A stretch of 45,192 bases of DNA from an uncultured Pirellulaceae bacterium (lineage in GTDB: Bacteria; Planctomycetota; Planctomycetia; Pirellulales; Pirellulaceae), in NCBI GenBank assembly GCA_938036435.1, contig CALHPU010000125.1, positions 1-45,192 on the forward strand. The letters run 5' to 3'. Made by a program: the position numbers and the translations under genes. The notes under the pieces are model-generated. The model did no database searches and was not told where the DNA came from. It was given only the letters and a program-made list of their open reading frames with translations. Of this stretch, positions 34,476 through 43,172 are shown piece by piece. The number at the start of each line of letters is the position of its first letter. Position 1 is the stretch's first letter.

Positions 34476-34918
34476 TTTGACAAGCCTCCGTACACAATTG
34501 AGTTTCTTGCAAAAAAACTAGGTGATGTCATTGTGGACTTGGCTCTAAACGAAAAGAGCCGCACAAAGTTGTAAAACGAGTACCTCTCAACCGATTGTTG
34601 CATCCCCAAACCAAAGCAGGAACGTACCAAACCAGTCCTTTGGTTGGGTGTGGCAAAGCAAGTGAAAGGACGGACACGTGTTATGAACGATTTTTCAGAA
34701 CGTGCCAACGTCAGATATTACCGAATCAACACTGCTAGCCCAGCCCACTCAACTCTCACAGTCGTTTTGCTTATCCTCATCGGCAAACACTATTGAGTGC
34801 GCTAGTTGAATTCGCTACGATCGCCAACAAGTACAAAGAAAGCCTCGAAAACAACCCAGCCTCCCCATCTTCCCAGCCGACAGCTAAAATCACCTTGAAT
34901 ATCGAATGAAGGAGATTC
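34476..34918. other. 443-bp divergent intergenic region
   Basis: It separates the repeat-protein gene (minus) from a conserved hypothetical (plus). It holds a perfect hairpin GGCTCT (34541-34546) / AGAGCC (34555-34560), likely in the 5' leader of the minus gene about 70 bases from its start, and the Shine-Dalgarno AAGGAG just before 34919. No other feature was recognised; the minus frame 34802-35275 shadows the plus gene. Confidence 0.5.
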
Positions 34919-35497
34919 ATGCAACAGTTTGATGTAAAGCGTGGATCGCGGAAATGCTGCGTAACCGAACAGTTGTTTGGACCGGGAGTTTTCTTTTACT
35001 CTGCGTTGATCGAGACAAGCACCGGAGTGATCCGTAATGACTACTCCTGCGAAGCTTGGCAAAGTAGCCCTTGGAGCAGAAAAGAGGACCGAGAACAATC
35101 CACGACACACCAAATCAGTTCCGACGAGGGTGCCGAACAGCAATCTCTGATCGGATGGTGGAAGCAACGCGTGCCAGACTTGGATTCGGGAAAAGTTTAT
35201 TGGGCACCAAACGATGTTCTGATCGCTTGGTTTGATTCCTTGTACGCTCGCCAGGACGATAAAAACGCCGACCAAAATGAAACGGCCTGGGTGATGGCAC
35301 TTTTGCTGATGCAGAAGCGCCTATTTACGCGTCAGGATCGCAATACAGATCACGACATTTTGTGTCTGGTCAACAAAAAGACCAAAAAGGAATACGAGCT
35401 ACGCGAGCCAGAAATTGACGAACAGCGAATCGATGCGATTCAAAAACAGCTTGAAGAGCAGCTGTTTTCGGACCTCCCAGTTACTGAACAAGAGTAG
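34919..35497 (+). CDS. Conserved hypothetical protein
   Basis: A 192-residue soluble protein with no assigned function. ATG 34919 has AAGGAG seven bases upstream. The N-terminus QFDVKRGSRKCCVTEQLFGPGVFFYSALIE has a CC pair and a beta-rich look. The middle holds GWWKQRVPDLDSGKVYWAPNDVLIAWFDSL. The C-terminal half is helical and charged (NKKTKKEYELREPEIDEQRIDAIQKQLEEQLF). I recognise the N-terminal pattern as recurring in planctomycete genomes, but know no role. The next gene, a LolA-like secreted protein, starts 64 bp downstream and may be co-transcribed. Confidence 0.75.
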   Translation: MQQFDVKRGSRKCCVTEQLFGPGVFFYSALIETSTGVIRNDYSCEAWQSSPWSRKEDREQSTTHQISSDEGAEQQSLIGWWKQRVPDLDSGKVYWAPNDVLIAWFDSLYARQDDKNADQNETAWVMALLLMQKRLFTRQDRNTDHDILCLVNKKTKKEYELREPEIDEQRIDAIQKQLEEQLFSDLPVTEQE

Positions 35498-35561
35498 CTT
35501 TCGAAACGAGATTGGATTTATCTCGATCTCCTCAAGCTAACCCCCTGGACAGAAAATCAAT

Positions 35562-36620
35562 TTGACACAGATTCAAAACAATCTGATACGTTTTACTTGC
35601 GTTTGCTTTTTGAAGGGTTTCGCATGGCGTCAATGGGCGATCCTATTGGTGGCGTGCTGCCTGTTGTTCATTAACGTAGATCAAGCCAACGGTCAGTGGT
35701 TCCGGAACCTACGCAACAGCTTTGGACCGAAGACTAACTCGGGCAACCAAATTCCACTGGCGTTTAATTATCCACCAAACCAACAACAATTTCTCACGTG
35801 GATGCTCCATCACACCGCGAATGTCAAACAACTTGACGCGCGCATTTTGGTGAGCATGACTGGCACGCCAAAACTCCGTGGATCGATTCAGATTGAACGC
35901 CCTAACCGTATGCGTCTCAAGGCGGGAGTTCTGGGGATGAACGAAATGGGCGTCGATGTGGGAAGCAACGACGAATTGTTTTGGATCTGGACGCGCGCGG
36001 CGTTGCCCGGACAATCTCCAACGTTGATGTGGGCTCACCACGATAGCTTTCGTCAATCCACATCCTCCATTCGCAAGGCAGTTCCGTTGGAACCCGAGTG
36101 GCTGATTGAAGCACTTGGCATTGTAGATTTTTCCACTTACGAGTCACACTCCCAGCCAACTCCGCAACCCGGCGACCGCATGCAGATGATCAGCAGTCGC
36201 ACGCGCGCCGGTGGTAAACAGTACCGCGTTACCGTCTTTGATGCGCGTCGCGGAATCATCGAACAACAATCGCTCTACGACCAGCAGGGTCAGCTGGTCG
36301 CGTTCACTAATTCAAGCGATCACGTGTTCTATCCGCAGCACAACATTAGCTTGCCGCGTAAGATTGAGTTACACCTATTTCAAAACGGGCAGGAAATCAC
36401 GATGCTGGTTACGACCGACCGTTACAAGATGAACAGCCTCTTCGGCGACCCACAATTGATGTGGCAGATGCCTGATCCCGGAGATGTAGAGCGCATCAAT
36501 CTTGCTCCCGATGTCGCCACATCAGCTCGTCCGCCAAGCCAACTTCCAGTCGGGGAGTTTACTCCTGTGGAACAGCCACAACGCAACGACTTCCGCCCGG
36601 TCGCTTATCCGGGGCGTTAG
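35562..36620 (+). CDS. Secreted protein, possibly LolA/DUF1571-like
   Basis: A 352-residue protein with an N-terminal signal sequence (WAILLVACCLLFINVDQANGQ). The mature part begins with RNLRNSFGP, then a beta-rich region (TANVKQLDARILVSMTGTP, IQIERPNRMRLKAGV, DELFWIWTR, YRVTVFDARRGIIEQQSLYD). This recalls LolA/outer-membrane-lipoprotein-sorting folds. The assignment is tentative. No ATG occurs upstream of the signal sequence in frame: the start must be TTG 35562 or TTG 35604, the latter giving a more compact signal peptide. The C-terminus is Pro/Gln-rich and polar. It probably acts in the periplasm or at the outer membrane. Confidence 0.6.
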   Translation: MTQIQNNLIRFTCVCFLKGFAWRQWAILLVACCLLFINVDQANGQWFRNLRNSFGPKTNSGNQIPLAFNYPPNQQQFLTWMLHHTANVKQLDARILVSMTGTPKLRGSIQIERPNRMRLKAGVLGMNEMGVDVGSNDELFWIWTRAALPGQSPTLMWAHHDSFRQSTSSIRKAVPLEPEWLIEALGIVDFSTYESHSQPTPQPGDRMQMISSRTRAGGKQYRVTVFDARRGIIEQQSLYDQQGQLVAFTNSSDHVFYPQHNISLPRKIELHLFQNGQEITMLVTTDRYKMNSLFGDPQLMWQMPDPGDVERINLAPDVATSARPPSQLPVGEFTPVEQPQRNDFRPVAYPGR

Positions 36621-36919
36621 ACCAAGCCGCTCTACGTTTGCTGGTCTGACTTCTATTGCTGCCCACAGCCAAAAGAAATAAATCGGCGAACCTAATCGGC
36701 GCTGGCTTCAAGTAATATGGATGACAACGCTTCAATATGCGTATGCGTAAACGCGTGCGTTATGTTTCCCAATGATCAGCGACTGCCTAGCACGAGGCTG
36801 TCAGATTTTTCTTGCTTGCGGCGATAACGTCGGCAATGCTGAATCAAACGAAGGCAAGAAAAAGGTACCGCCGACCCTTTAGCCTCACACGGACCCTTTG
36901 GCCTCACATCGACTTAGCA
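36621..36919. other. Intergenic region with small repeats
   Basis: No gene seen. It contains a 10-bp inverted repeat TTTTTCTTGC (36806-36815) / GCAAGAAAAA (36854-36863). It also has a 17-bp near-identical direct repeat at 36873-36889 and 36892-36908 (one mismatch, period 19), just after the toxin gene end. The sequence looks like the 3' flank of the toxin-antitoxin module. Confidence 0.5.
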
Positions 36920-37267
36920 TTACGGATGTGGAGTGATCGCGATGATAGTAATGTCCTTTTTGTCTGGGCCGTAGCACCAGAACACCCGATACGCACAAGG
37001 TGTTTTGTTTTGTGCGTAGGCCTCAAAAACTTTCGCCTTCTTATCAAACGGGTTAGGAATTGTTGAATACTCGTGGGTATTCAAACTCGGATGACGAGGG
37101 TTCTTTTTTAAGAGCTTGATTGTTTTCGCCACTTGCTTGAACAGGCCTTCAGCTTGTGACGATTTTTTAATCTTCTGCTTTTCACGTTTCTTCCTACGCG
37201 TCTCAGCAGTTGCTTTCAATTCTTTATACTTCTCGTCTGCTTCAACAGTCCATCGTAAATTGAACAT
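36920..37267 (-). CDS. RelE/ParE-like toxin
   Basis: A 115-residue basic protein. RWTVEADEKYKELKA at the start and CAYRVFWCYGPDKKDITIIAITPHP at the end match the first helix and last strands of the RelE/ParE fold. Those toxins cleave mRNA on the ribosome or poison gyrase. A Lys-rich insert (ETRRKKREKQKIKKSS) lies between helices. The end (ITIIAITPHP) is short; catalytic residues of RelE are not clearly kept, so the activity class is uncertain. It follows the antitoxin-like gene by 15 bp with GAAGGG before the ATG, the usual order antitoxin then toxin. Confidence 0.7.
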   Translation of the reverse strand: MFNLRWTVEADEKYKELKATAETRRKKREKQKIKKSSQAEGLFKQVAKTIKLLKKNPRHPSLNTHEYSTIPNPFDKKAKVFEAYAQNKTPCAYRVFWCYGPDKKDITIIAITPHP

Positions 37268-37282
37268 ACCGGCCCTTCGGGT

Positions 37283-37540
37283 CTATTCCGCATCTTCGGC
37301 GTCAGAATCGACATCTGGGGGGGAGTCTGAAAACTGCAGTCCTGAAGCTTGTGATAACCCAGCACGAAGGCTTTTCATTGCCTCGCCGTTTTCGTACAGC
37401 CATGCTTCTTCAGCAGGGATCAGTACCATTTTTCGGATTATCAACTGATTCGGATTTGAATCGTCAATGACCACAGTTTGGTTAGCGAAATCACGGCCGA
37501 GGGTGATTCGCCCTTTGGCATCTACAGTCTTGGTTGTCAT
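37283..37540 (-). CDS. AbrB/MazE-like antitoxin
   Basis: An 85-residue protein. MTTKTVDAKGRITLGRDFANQTVVIDD matches the swapped-hairpin AbrB/MazE DNA-binding fold, with the usual D-x-K-G-R-I-x-L core. The C-terminus is acidic and flexible (DSPPDVDSDAEDAE) as in antitoxins that wrap their toxin. ATG 37540 is chosen over a start at 37561 because AAAAGGAG lies 7 bases upstream. It probably represses its own promoter together with the toxin. Confidence 0.75.
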   Translation of the reverse strand: MTTKTVDAKGRITLGRDFANQTVVIDDSNPNQLIIRKMVLIPAEEAWLYENGEAMKSLRAGLSQASGLQFSDSPPDVDSDAEDAE

Positions 37541-37958
37541 ATCACTACTCCTTTTGATCAACTATACCATCAGTGGGATTGAGGGAAAGCGGGAATTACC
37601 CACTTCCTATAGGTGTTTTCGGCTGAACACGCCGGATATTTGACAAAACCCCGCAAATACAAGACTTTTGGTAGTAAAACCGTCACTTCAGTGGTCAATC
37701 AAACGACCAGAAAACTGTTGCTGACCCTATAGGACAAAGAAAATGACCGCGGAGCCAATAAGCTTTCGTTTTCCACAGAAGGACGCTATGAACGCAAAGT
37801 AAGAATTTTGATTCAAAGGACAGGAGCGCAAAAACGAATGGGCCTTTGCGTCCTTTGCGGTCTTTTGTAAAGAAAGGAGAAATGGACCGCGCTCTTTTCA
37901 GCTTTCTTGCAATCGAAGAGATCATAAGTAAGCAGTCCTCTTTGCTTTGGGAACCTCA
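37541..37958. other. 418-bp intergenic region with a decayed palindromic repeat
   Basis: It lies between the antitoxin gene (minus) and the thioredoxin gene (plus). It contains a palindromic repeat (37744-37861). The frame at 37695-37925 (minus) reads through this repeat with low-complexity KDRKGRKG sequence and is not a real gene. No other element is clear. Confidence 0.55.
37744..37861. repeat. Remnant of a GCAAAGGACGCAAAG-type palindromic repeat
   Basis: GACCGC (37744-37749) mirrors GCGGTC (37856-37861), and ACGCAAAG (37791-37798) mirrors CTTTGCGT (37843-37850). On the minus strand it reads GACCGCAAAGGACGCAAAG, a wording common in dispersed intergenic repeats of many environmental bacteria. 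The copy is degenerate. Confidence 0.6.
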
Positions 37959-38678
37959 ATGACTTCCGTCGTCTTCTACATCATCGCGATGTACGTCGCG
38001 ATAGTAGTCTTCCTGCTCTACGTTCTTTTTTCGTTGTTCATGCTTTGCGTGAACTGGAATACCGATCGCCGCCAACGACACGCCAGACGACTTGGACTTT
38101 CCCTTTTGGCGGTTCCACTATTGGCTGCTGCAATCTACTGCAGCATCTGGTACGTTTGGATGCCTCTTGTGGGAAAAGAAATGAAAGCACAACACGATGC
38201 CGCGCGAGCAGAACGGTTTTCCGAAACAACACTCATCAAGCCCGGAGATCTCTCACCGAAATTCAATCTAAAAACACTCTCGGGAGAGGTGTTTGACGTT
38301 CCTCAGCCCAATCGAGTCTTGGTCGTGTCGTTCTTTGCGACGTGGTGCGGGCCATGTTTGGTTGAGCTGCCGCACTTGCAAAGAATCTGGGAATCTCGAA
38401 AACACGATGACCGATTTAAGATGCTGGTTATCAGCCGCGAGGAAACCGCAGATGAAGTCAAAGATTTCCTCAACAGCAAGGGATACACATTTCCGGCTGC
38501 AGCGGATCCCGACAGGTTCTTCTATTCCAAATTCGCTTCGAAGTCCATTCCTCGCACCTTTGTGATTGCCCCAGATGGATCGATCGCTCACGCCAGTATT
38601 GGCTTTGCCGAAGGTGATCAAAACGAACTGGAAGAGGTAATCGACGGCCTGCTGGAAGACATGTCCAAGACGGAGTAG
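37959..38678 (+). CDS. Membrane-anchored TlpA-like thioredoxin
   Basis: A 239-residue protein. Two N-terminal spans (about 5-30 and 47-70) are followed by a thioredoxin/redoxin domain from about residue 95. The active site is ATWCGPC with C130 and C133, and the cis-Pro is in SIPRTFVI. The domain has the AhpC/TSA-TlpA order (LSPKFNLKTLSGEVF, FLNSKGYTFPAAADPD). It reduces or isomerises disulfides in exported proteins, for example in cytochrome c assembly; the exact partner is unknown. ATG 37959 is preferred over TTG 37947. Several c-type haem proteins are encoded in this window. Confidence 0.9.
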   Translation: MTSVVFYIIAMYVAIVVFLLYVLFSLFMLCVNWNTDRRQRHARRLGLSLLAVPLLAAAIYCSIWYVWMPLVGKEMKAQHDAARAERFSETTLIKPGDLSPKFNLKTLSGEVFDVPQPNRVLVVSFFATWCGPCLVELPHLQRIWESRKHDDRFKMLVISREETADEVKDFLNSKGYTFPAAADPDRFFYSKFASKSIPRTFVIAPDGSIAHASIGFAEGDQNELEEVIDGLLEDMSKTE

Positions 38679-39057
38679 GAGCCCTGTAAAAAATTGGCCG
38701 CTGCCAATGAGCGACCGCCAATCCGCGGCGACCAAAGCAACATCCTCATGACCGCTATGTACGCTTTTTCGCTGGACTTCATGCCAATGGGCTTCCGATA
38801 AACAGATGTGCGTGTGTGGAAACTTCCAGATACAGACGCCTATTTCCCGGAAACCGTCTTTTCGAGTTACCCAGCTCTAGTTGACACGGTATCAGGAGAA
38901 ACCTAGGATTTTGTGAAACTTTGACGGTAGCGTCACTTGTGCATCTCCCAAAAACATTGGGGCTTTGTGTTGCTCTTGGAGGCTATCTCATTCAGATAGA
39001 CATCATCAACGGCAGAAGACCTTTGGGTCACATGTTTGCCATCAGGAGATTTTTTCA
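38679..39057. other. Intergenic region upstream of the ferredoxin gene
   Basis: No gene seen. It holds the ferredoxin promoter (38881-38909) and its leader of about 140 nt, plus AGGAG eight bases before the ATG at 39058. The longer frame starting at 38965 has no ribosome site and a non-ferredoxin N-terminus. Confidence 0.6.
38881..38909 (+). promoter_or_regulatory. Sigma70-type promoter of the ferredoxin gene
   Basis: TTGACA (38881-38886) is a perfect -35, with a 17-bp spacer and TAGGAT (38904-38909, 4 of 6) as -10. The start site would be near 38916, giving a leader of about 140 nt before the ATG at 39058. Confidence 0.7.
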
Positions 39058-39336
39058 ATGACTCATGTAGTTGCCCAACCATGTGACGGATGCCGTTACA
39101 CTGATTGCGTCGTCGTCTGCCCAGTGGAGTGTTTCTACGAAGGTGAGCAGATGCTGTACATTCACCCCGATGAGTGTATCGATTGCGAAGCTTGCGTTCC
39201 AGAATGCCCCGTCGAGGCGATCTTCCACGAAGACGAAGTTCCAGAAGAATGGTCAAGCTTCGTTCAGCTTAACGCTGAGAAGGCCGAAGAGTGCGAGAAC
39301 ATCACCGAGCGTAAAGAGCCTTTGAAAAAAGACTAG
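39058..39336 (+). CDS. fdxA: 7Fe ferredoxin
   Basis: A 92-residue electron carrier. The cysteines follow the FdxA 7Fe pattern. C9, C17 and C50 are the expected ligands of the 3Fe-4S cluster, and C21, C40, C43 and C46 those of the 4Fe-4S cluster. C12 and C25 also match the family. The text [18 protein letters not shown] and [16 protein letters not shown] is near the family consensus, as is EVPEEW and the NITERKEPL tail. ATG 39058 has AGGAG at good distance, so the longer frame is not used. A single-gene transcript is likely, with a strong promoter and terminator on either side. Confidence 0.96.
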   Translation: MTHVVAQPCDGCRYTDCVVVCPVECFYEGEQMLYIHPDECIDCEACVPECPVEAIFHEDEVPEEWSSFVQLNAEKAEECENITERKEPLKKD

Positions 39337-39362
39337 CGGCCTCCATCGAGATCAAGACATTC

Positions 39363-39392
39363 AAGCCAACCCAAATCGGGCTGGCTTTTTTT
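39363..39392 (+). terminator. Intrinsic terminator of the ferredoxin gene
   Basis: AAGCCA (39363-39368) and CCC pair with GGG and TGGCTT (39382-39387), with one A-C mismatch and a 5-nt loop. A T-run extends to 39392. It is 27 bases past the stop. Confidence 0.85.
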
Positions 39393-39444
39393 GTGCGCAT
39401 GCTCAACGGCCGCGTAAGAGTCGCGCATCTAGTCGCGCATCTGC

Positions 39445-41325
39445 TTACCACTTCTTGTTGTCGGCAGCCTTACCGAAGAATTCTTTCGGCGAGATCCCAT
39501 AGGACTGCTCAAACGCTTGATCGAACCCTTCCTTTTCTCTCAACGCCTTGAGCAAGCGTTTGAACGAACGGCTGTTGGACTGTAGTGAACTGACGAACTG
39601 ATACCCGACAAGCGCGGCTTGATCGGCAGATATTTTTCCGCTGATAAAGTCGTCGGGCTTTTTCATCTGAGCCACCGCTGAAGCGGCGCTGCGGTCAAGA
39701 TTTACCAACGCCTTATTTCGTTTGAACATTTTCGCAACTGTCCAATACGCCATCCCGTCAGCGAACCAACGCGGAATGGTTGGGTTCCAACCTGAAACAT
39801 GAACCGCCGCCAGATCGCGAGCAAGCGTTAGCTCGTAGGAACTCTCTTCACTGGAAAATGGAGCCAACAAAACGATGTAGGCCTCCGCACCATCGGCATT
39901 CCATGAGCTGCTGATCGACCTTGAAAATTGCCGCTTCTCGACCATTTTGCCAAATTCGGAAAAATCATATCGCTTGTCCACGACAAACAAACTCGCCTTG
40001 CCCTTGATAAACGGATCGCCTTCTTGGGACTTCAAGACGGACGCCGTTCGGCTGGCGAGAGATTCTGCTTGCTGCCCGATGTTGGCCAAACGAGCTTTTG
40101 AGCCCGTTCCAAAAACCAAGAAATTATCTGTCTTCGTCTCGCTGGCCTCTAGATCCGAATACGCTAGTTTCCATAACTTTCTAGACGCATCATCACGAAC
40201 GGCGGTCATCTGTTCATGATCCATTGAATTGGCAAGTCCTTTTCTGGCAACCACATCCAAAGGATAGGAAACATCTACTGGCTCGAATCGCGCTCCTTCA
40301 TCGATCCATTTGGAAATTTTCGCAATTTGGTCATCATCCAGTTTCCCGTTGGGCGGCATTACATCGCGGCCCTCGCCCTTCAATCGCAAGACAATTTCAC
40401 TCGTGCCGCTATTGCCCGGGGTTAGCGCCGCACCGCTATCGCCTCCCTGCAAAAGAGAAGCGAGACTTGCCATATTTAGATTGCGACTTTGGCGGCCGGC
40501 GATATGGCACTCGGCGCAGTTATCCAAAAGTATCGGAGCCACGTCGACCGCAAAAGAAATTGTTTCTTTTCCAGTCAACGCCATCGACGCCAAATCGACA
40601 ACGGGAGCCTTTTTAGGCTTCGGCATCCTCGGACCAAATGAAGCCAGCGAGGCATTGGGATTTTTGCCATCGAAATTTGCTCCCTCGGCCACCCATGCCT
40701 TGAGCAACCTTAACTCCTCCGGCGTCACCTTCAAATTTCCTTTGGGCATTTCGCCGTTCTCGATGACCTCGACAATTCGACTTTGCTCCGGCAATCCGTA
40801 CGCAATCATCGCACTCTGATCGAGCGCCATAAAACTAGCAGCGCTGAAGCCACCACGTTCTTGATTCACGTGACAGTTACCACACTTGCTGACAATCATT
40901 GGCGCAATCTGCGCAACAAAGCTGACGTTGGTGACGGCGATCGCCGCCGGATCTGGCAATGGCTGTAGCGGAGATAAATTCGCACCTTTGCTTGCAAGCA
41001 ATTTGTGCGCCCGCGCCAGTTTCAGATACACGGGCTTGAGCATTCTGATCTTCTTTTTGTCTGATCCTTTGGCCGCACCGAGGACGCCTTTCTGAACGGC
41101 CCCAATCAACGCCGCGCTTTGTTCTACCTGACCATCCTTAAAAAGCTTGCCCGCATCTCGAATCGAATTCTGCCATTGTTTGATTTGGCCACGCAAATCG
41201 GTTGGAGCCAGAACCCTCGAGCCATCGGTAGTGGTCTTAGAGTCCGACTGCCCAAACGCGGTGTTGACCGACGGGCCCCAAGAAACGGCCAGTGAAATCA
41301 GTAGAAGCAAAAATAGTCGTCGCAT
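39445..41325 (-). CDS. Secreted protein with two planctomycete-type cytochrome c domains and a gluzincin-like C-terminus
   Basis: A 626-residue protein. It has a signal peptide (MRRLFLLLLISLAVSWG, cleaved near AFGQ). A first haem domain with CGNCH at 148-152 is followed by MPKGNLKVTPEELRLLKAWV. A second has CAECH at about 270-274, then MPPNGKLDDDQIAKISKWI. Both patterns are of the PSCyt1 type common in Planctomycetes. The C-terminal 250 residues include WNPTIPRWFADGMAYW, like the DUF1570/peptidase-MA-type region. The canonical HExxH is absent, so peptidase activity is unlikely. ATG 41325 is chosen over 41346 because it starts the signal peptide. It lies 81 bp after a Ser/Thr kinase gene on the same strand. 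Confidence 0.85.
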   Translation of the reverse strand: MRRLFLLLLISLAVSWGPSVNTAFGQSDSKTTTDGSRVLAPTDLRGQIKQWQNSIRDAGKLFKDGQVEQSAALIGAVQKGVLGAAKGSDKKKIRMLKPVYLKLARAHKLLASKGANLSPLQPLPDPAAIAVTNVSFVAQIAPMIVSKCGNCHVNQERGGFSAASFMALDQSAMIAYGLPEQSRIVEVIENGEMPKGNLKVTPEELRLLKAWVAEGANFDGKNPNASLASFGPRMPKPKKAPVVDLASMALTGKETISFAVDVAPILLDNCAECHIAGRQSRNLNMASLASLLQGGDSGAALTPGNSGTSEIVLRLKGEGRDVMPPNGKLDDDQIAKISKWIDEGARFEPVDVSYPLDVVARKGLANSMDHEQMTAVRDDASRKLWKLAYSDLEASETKTDNFLVFGTGSKARLANIGQQAESLASRTASVLKSQEGDPFIKGKASLFVVDKRYDFSEFGKMVEKRQFSRSISSSWNADGAEAYIVLLAPFSSEESSYELTLARDLAAVHVSGWNPTIPRWFADGMAYWTVAKMFKRNKALVNLDRSAASAVAQMKKPDDFISGKISADQAALVGYQFVSSLQSNSRSFKRLLKALREKEGFDQAFEQSYGISPKEFFGKAADNKKW

Positions 41326-41406
41326 GGTTGTTCCGCCGTTGAGCATCTACGTCACTTCAAAAAAAGGTTTTGGATCGGGCTTTAGAGTTAGTTCACACAG
41401 TACAAC

Positions 41407-42870
41407 TCAGAGATTCCGAGTCACTAATACCAGTACGGCCAACAGTAGCAGCAGCATTCCTCCAACAATCGCGGGGGCCAGCCAAACAGGCGGTTTTTTC
41501 CTGCGTCTAGCGCGAATCTTGGGAGCCGCGGTTTTGCTGGCCGATGGTTTGGGGCGCGTCATTATCTTTGACGACATTGACGCGTTGGGGGAATCGGGCA
41601 CCGCCGAAGTCTCGATCGCAAACGGCGACACCGACGAATCGTCCTCTTCGCCAGTCGAAACGATCTCGGCACCTGCGATTTGCTCGGTTGGTGAGTAGGC
41701 GTCGGTCGTTGGCGTCAGGTCATCAGACAAATTCGATGGCGTCAGCGGAATCGCGGTACCAACGGTCTGGGCATCACCAGCAACAACCGCATCAGGAAGC
41801 CGCTTGCTGGTCCCCATCGCGCTGACACAATTGGCGGAAAAATGTTGCAGCACGCGCGATAACTCGTTGCAATCAACATATCGCTCCGCAGGATTTTTCC
41901 GCATCATTTTGTTGCAGATCGCAATCAACTCATCTGGACAATCGGAACGTTGATCCTTCAACGGCGGCGGCTCTGCGGTTTGATGTTTGGCAATACGCTG
42001 TGCCAGCGTGCCCTCCGAAAACGGCGGTTTGCCGGTCAACAGATAATAAAGCGTGCAACCCAAAGAATAGATATCAGCGCGATGGTCAACTTCATGGCTG
42101 TTGATCGCCTGTTCCGGTGAAAGGTAGTCTGCCGTACCCATCACTTTTTCGTTGTACAGAACCGTTAACGATTCGGTTTCCTCTTCTTGAAACAGGGCTA
42201 GCCCCAGATCGAGAATCTTGATCTCACCTTGGTCGGTCAGCAACAGATTGGCGGGTTTGATATCGCGATGCACCAAGCCTTTCTCATGGGCGTGAGCTAA
42301 TCCTTCGGCGGCCTGCGCGACAAAGTTTGCCGCGTCAGCAACACCCATGGTCCCGTTTGCTTTAACCGTCTCATAGAGGTCTCGTCCCTTGACGTACTCC
42401 ATCACCATGTAGTGAGTGTCTGCATCGTTACAGATATCGTAGATCCGCACGACGTTTGGGTGGTTTAATGCAGCAGCCGCACGACCCTCCAAATAAAACC
42501 GGTCAAGATAACTTTTGTCGGAGACTCGTTTTTTGGGCAGCACCTTGATCGCGCGTTTCTTGCCGGAGATTCTATGCTCGGCCAAGTAAACGCTGCTCAT
42601 ACCGCCGGTCCCCAAGTGCCCCAACAGCTTGAACTTACCCAGAAAGAACCCCTTGTACTTTCCGCCTCGCAGCTTCTCCACATGCCAGTCAGTAATCAGC
42701 CCTGCATCAACCAGATGAGTCGCCAGCAGCTCGGTTGATACTTTTGCACCTTTGCCTTTTTCGGCCTGTTTGGCGGCCAACTCGCCAAGCGCACGCTTCA
42801 ACCTGTCTTCGACAACAATGCCGCTTCGATTGAGAAGGTTGAGAAAACTTTTGGCGCTCTGGTCCGCCAT
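41407..42870 (-). CDS. Ser/Thr protein kinase with C-terminal membrane anchor
   Basis: A 487-residue Hanks-type kinase. Residues 1-70 form a helical N-terminal segment seen on many planctomycete kinases (FLNLLNRSGIVVEDRL, ATHLVDAGLITDWHVEKL). The catalytic domain runs from about 80 to 345: GHLGTGGMSSVY, K109 in AIKVLPKK, VHRDIKPANLL, LDLGLALF (DLG instead of DFG) and GTADYLSPEQ. A Pro/Ser/Thr-rich linker leads to a C-terminal span (LAPAIVGGMLLLLLAVLVLV) and a short RNL tail, so the kinase is tail-anchored with no sensor outside. It is followed by the two-haem secreted protein gene. Confidence 0.93.
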   Translation of the reverse strand: MADQSAKSFLNLLNRSGIVVEDRLKRALGELAAKQAEKGKGAKVSTELLATHLVDAGLITDWHVEKLRGGKYKGFFLGKFKLLGHLGTGGMSSVYLAEHRISGKKRAIKVLPKKRVSDKSYLDRFYLEGRAAAALNHPNVVRIYDICNDADTHYMVMEYVKGRDLYETVKANGTMGVADAANFVAQAAEGLAHAHEKGLVHRDIKPANLLLTDQGEIKILDLGLALFQEEETESLTVLYNEKVMGTADYLSPEQAINSHEVDHRADIYSLGCTLYYLLTGKPPFSEGTLAQRIAKHQTAEPPPLKDQRSDCPDELIAICNKMMRKNPAERYVDCNELSRVLQHFSANCVSAMGTSKRLPDAVVAGDAQTVGTAIPLTPSNLSDDLTPTTDAYSPTEQIAGAEIVSTGEEDDSSVSPFAIETSAVPDSPNASMSSKIMTRPKPSASKTAAPKIRARRRKKPPVWLAPAIVGGMLLLLLAVLVLVTRNL

Positions 42871-43172
42871 CGTTCGGTTGACCCCTAATGTATTCTGGTT
42901 AACTTCCGGTGACTTACCGCGATAAGACTACTCGCAGTCCGGTGATCAAATTAGATTAAGACAGATCAGTGAGGCACTACCCGAGGAGGGCAACGGATCC
43001 TGCCGCTGGGAGGGTAGTTGCATTCTACTGCAAACATTGTCCGATGACAGCTTTCACCGCATCGGCCGCGTTACAATTTACAATAATTGCTGACTATTTG
43101 ACCATGGCAGCGGCGGCGATTGACTTTCAGCGCGTCTTGCCAATTATACGGCCCATTTAGGGGCAGAAAGGA
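42871..43172. other. 302-bp divergent intergenic region
   Basis: It separates the minus-strand kinase from the plus-strand DUF2064 gene. The right end holds the candidate promoter at 43120-43150 and AGAAAGGA directly before the ATG. The left part shows no clear kinase promoter. Nothing else was recognised. Confidence 0.5.
43120..43150 (+). promoter_or_regulatory. Candidate promoter of the DUF2064-thiO pair
   Basis: TTGACT (43120-43125, 5 of 6) and TATACG (43145-43150, 4 of 6) with a 19-bp spacer, or TTATAC with 18. The predicted start near 43157 leaves a very short leader before the ATG at 43173. Confidence 0.4.

Noticed and set aside
34802..35275. 157-residue minus-strand frame
   Set aside because: It mirrors the plus-strand hypothetical gene at 34919, which has a good Shine-Dalgarno sequence and recognisable conserved composition.
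37695..37925. 76-residue minus-strand frame
   Set aside because: It reads through a palindromic intergenic repeat; KDRKGRKG-type sequence is a known artefact of such repeats.
39445..41325. Active metallopeptidase in the C-terminal part of the two-haem protein
   Set aside because: The PRWFADGMAYW segment recalls peptidase-MA proteins but no HExxH was found.
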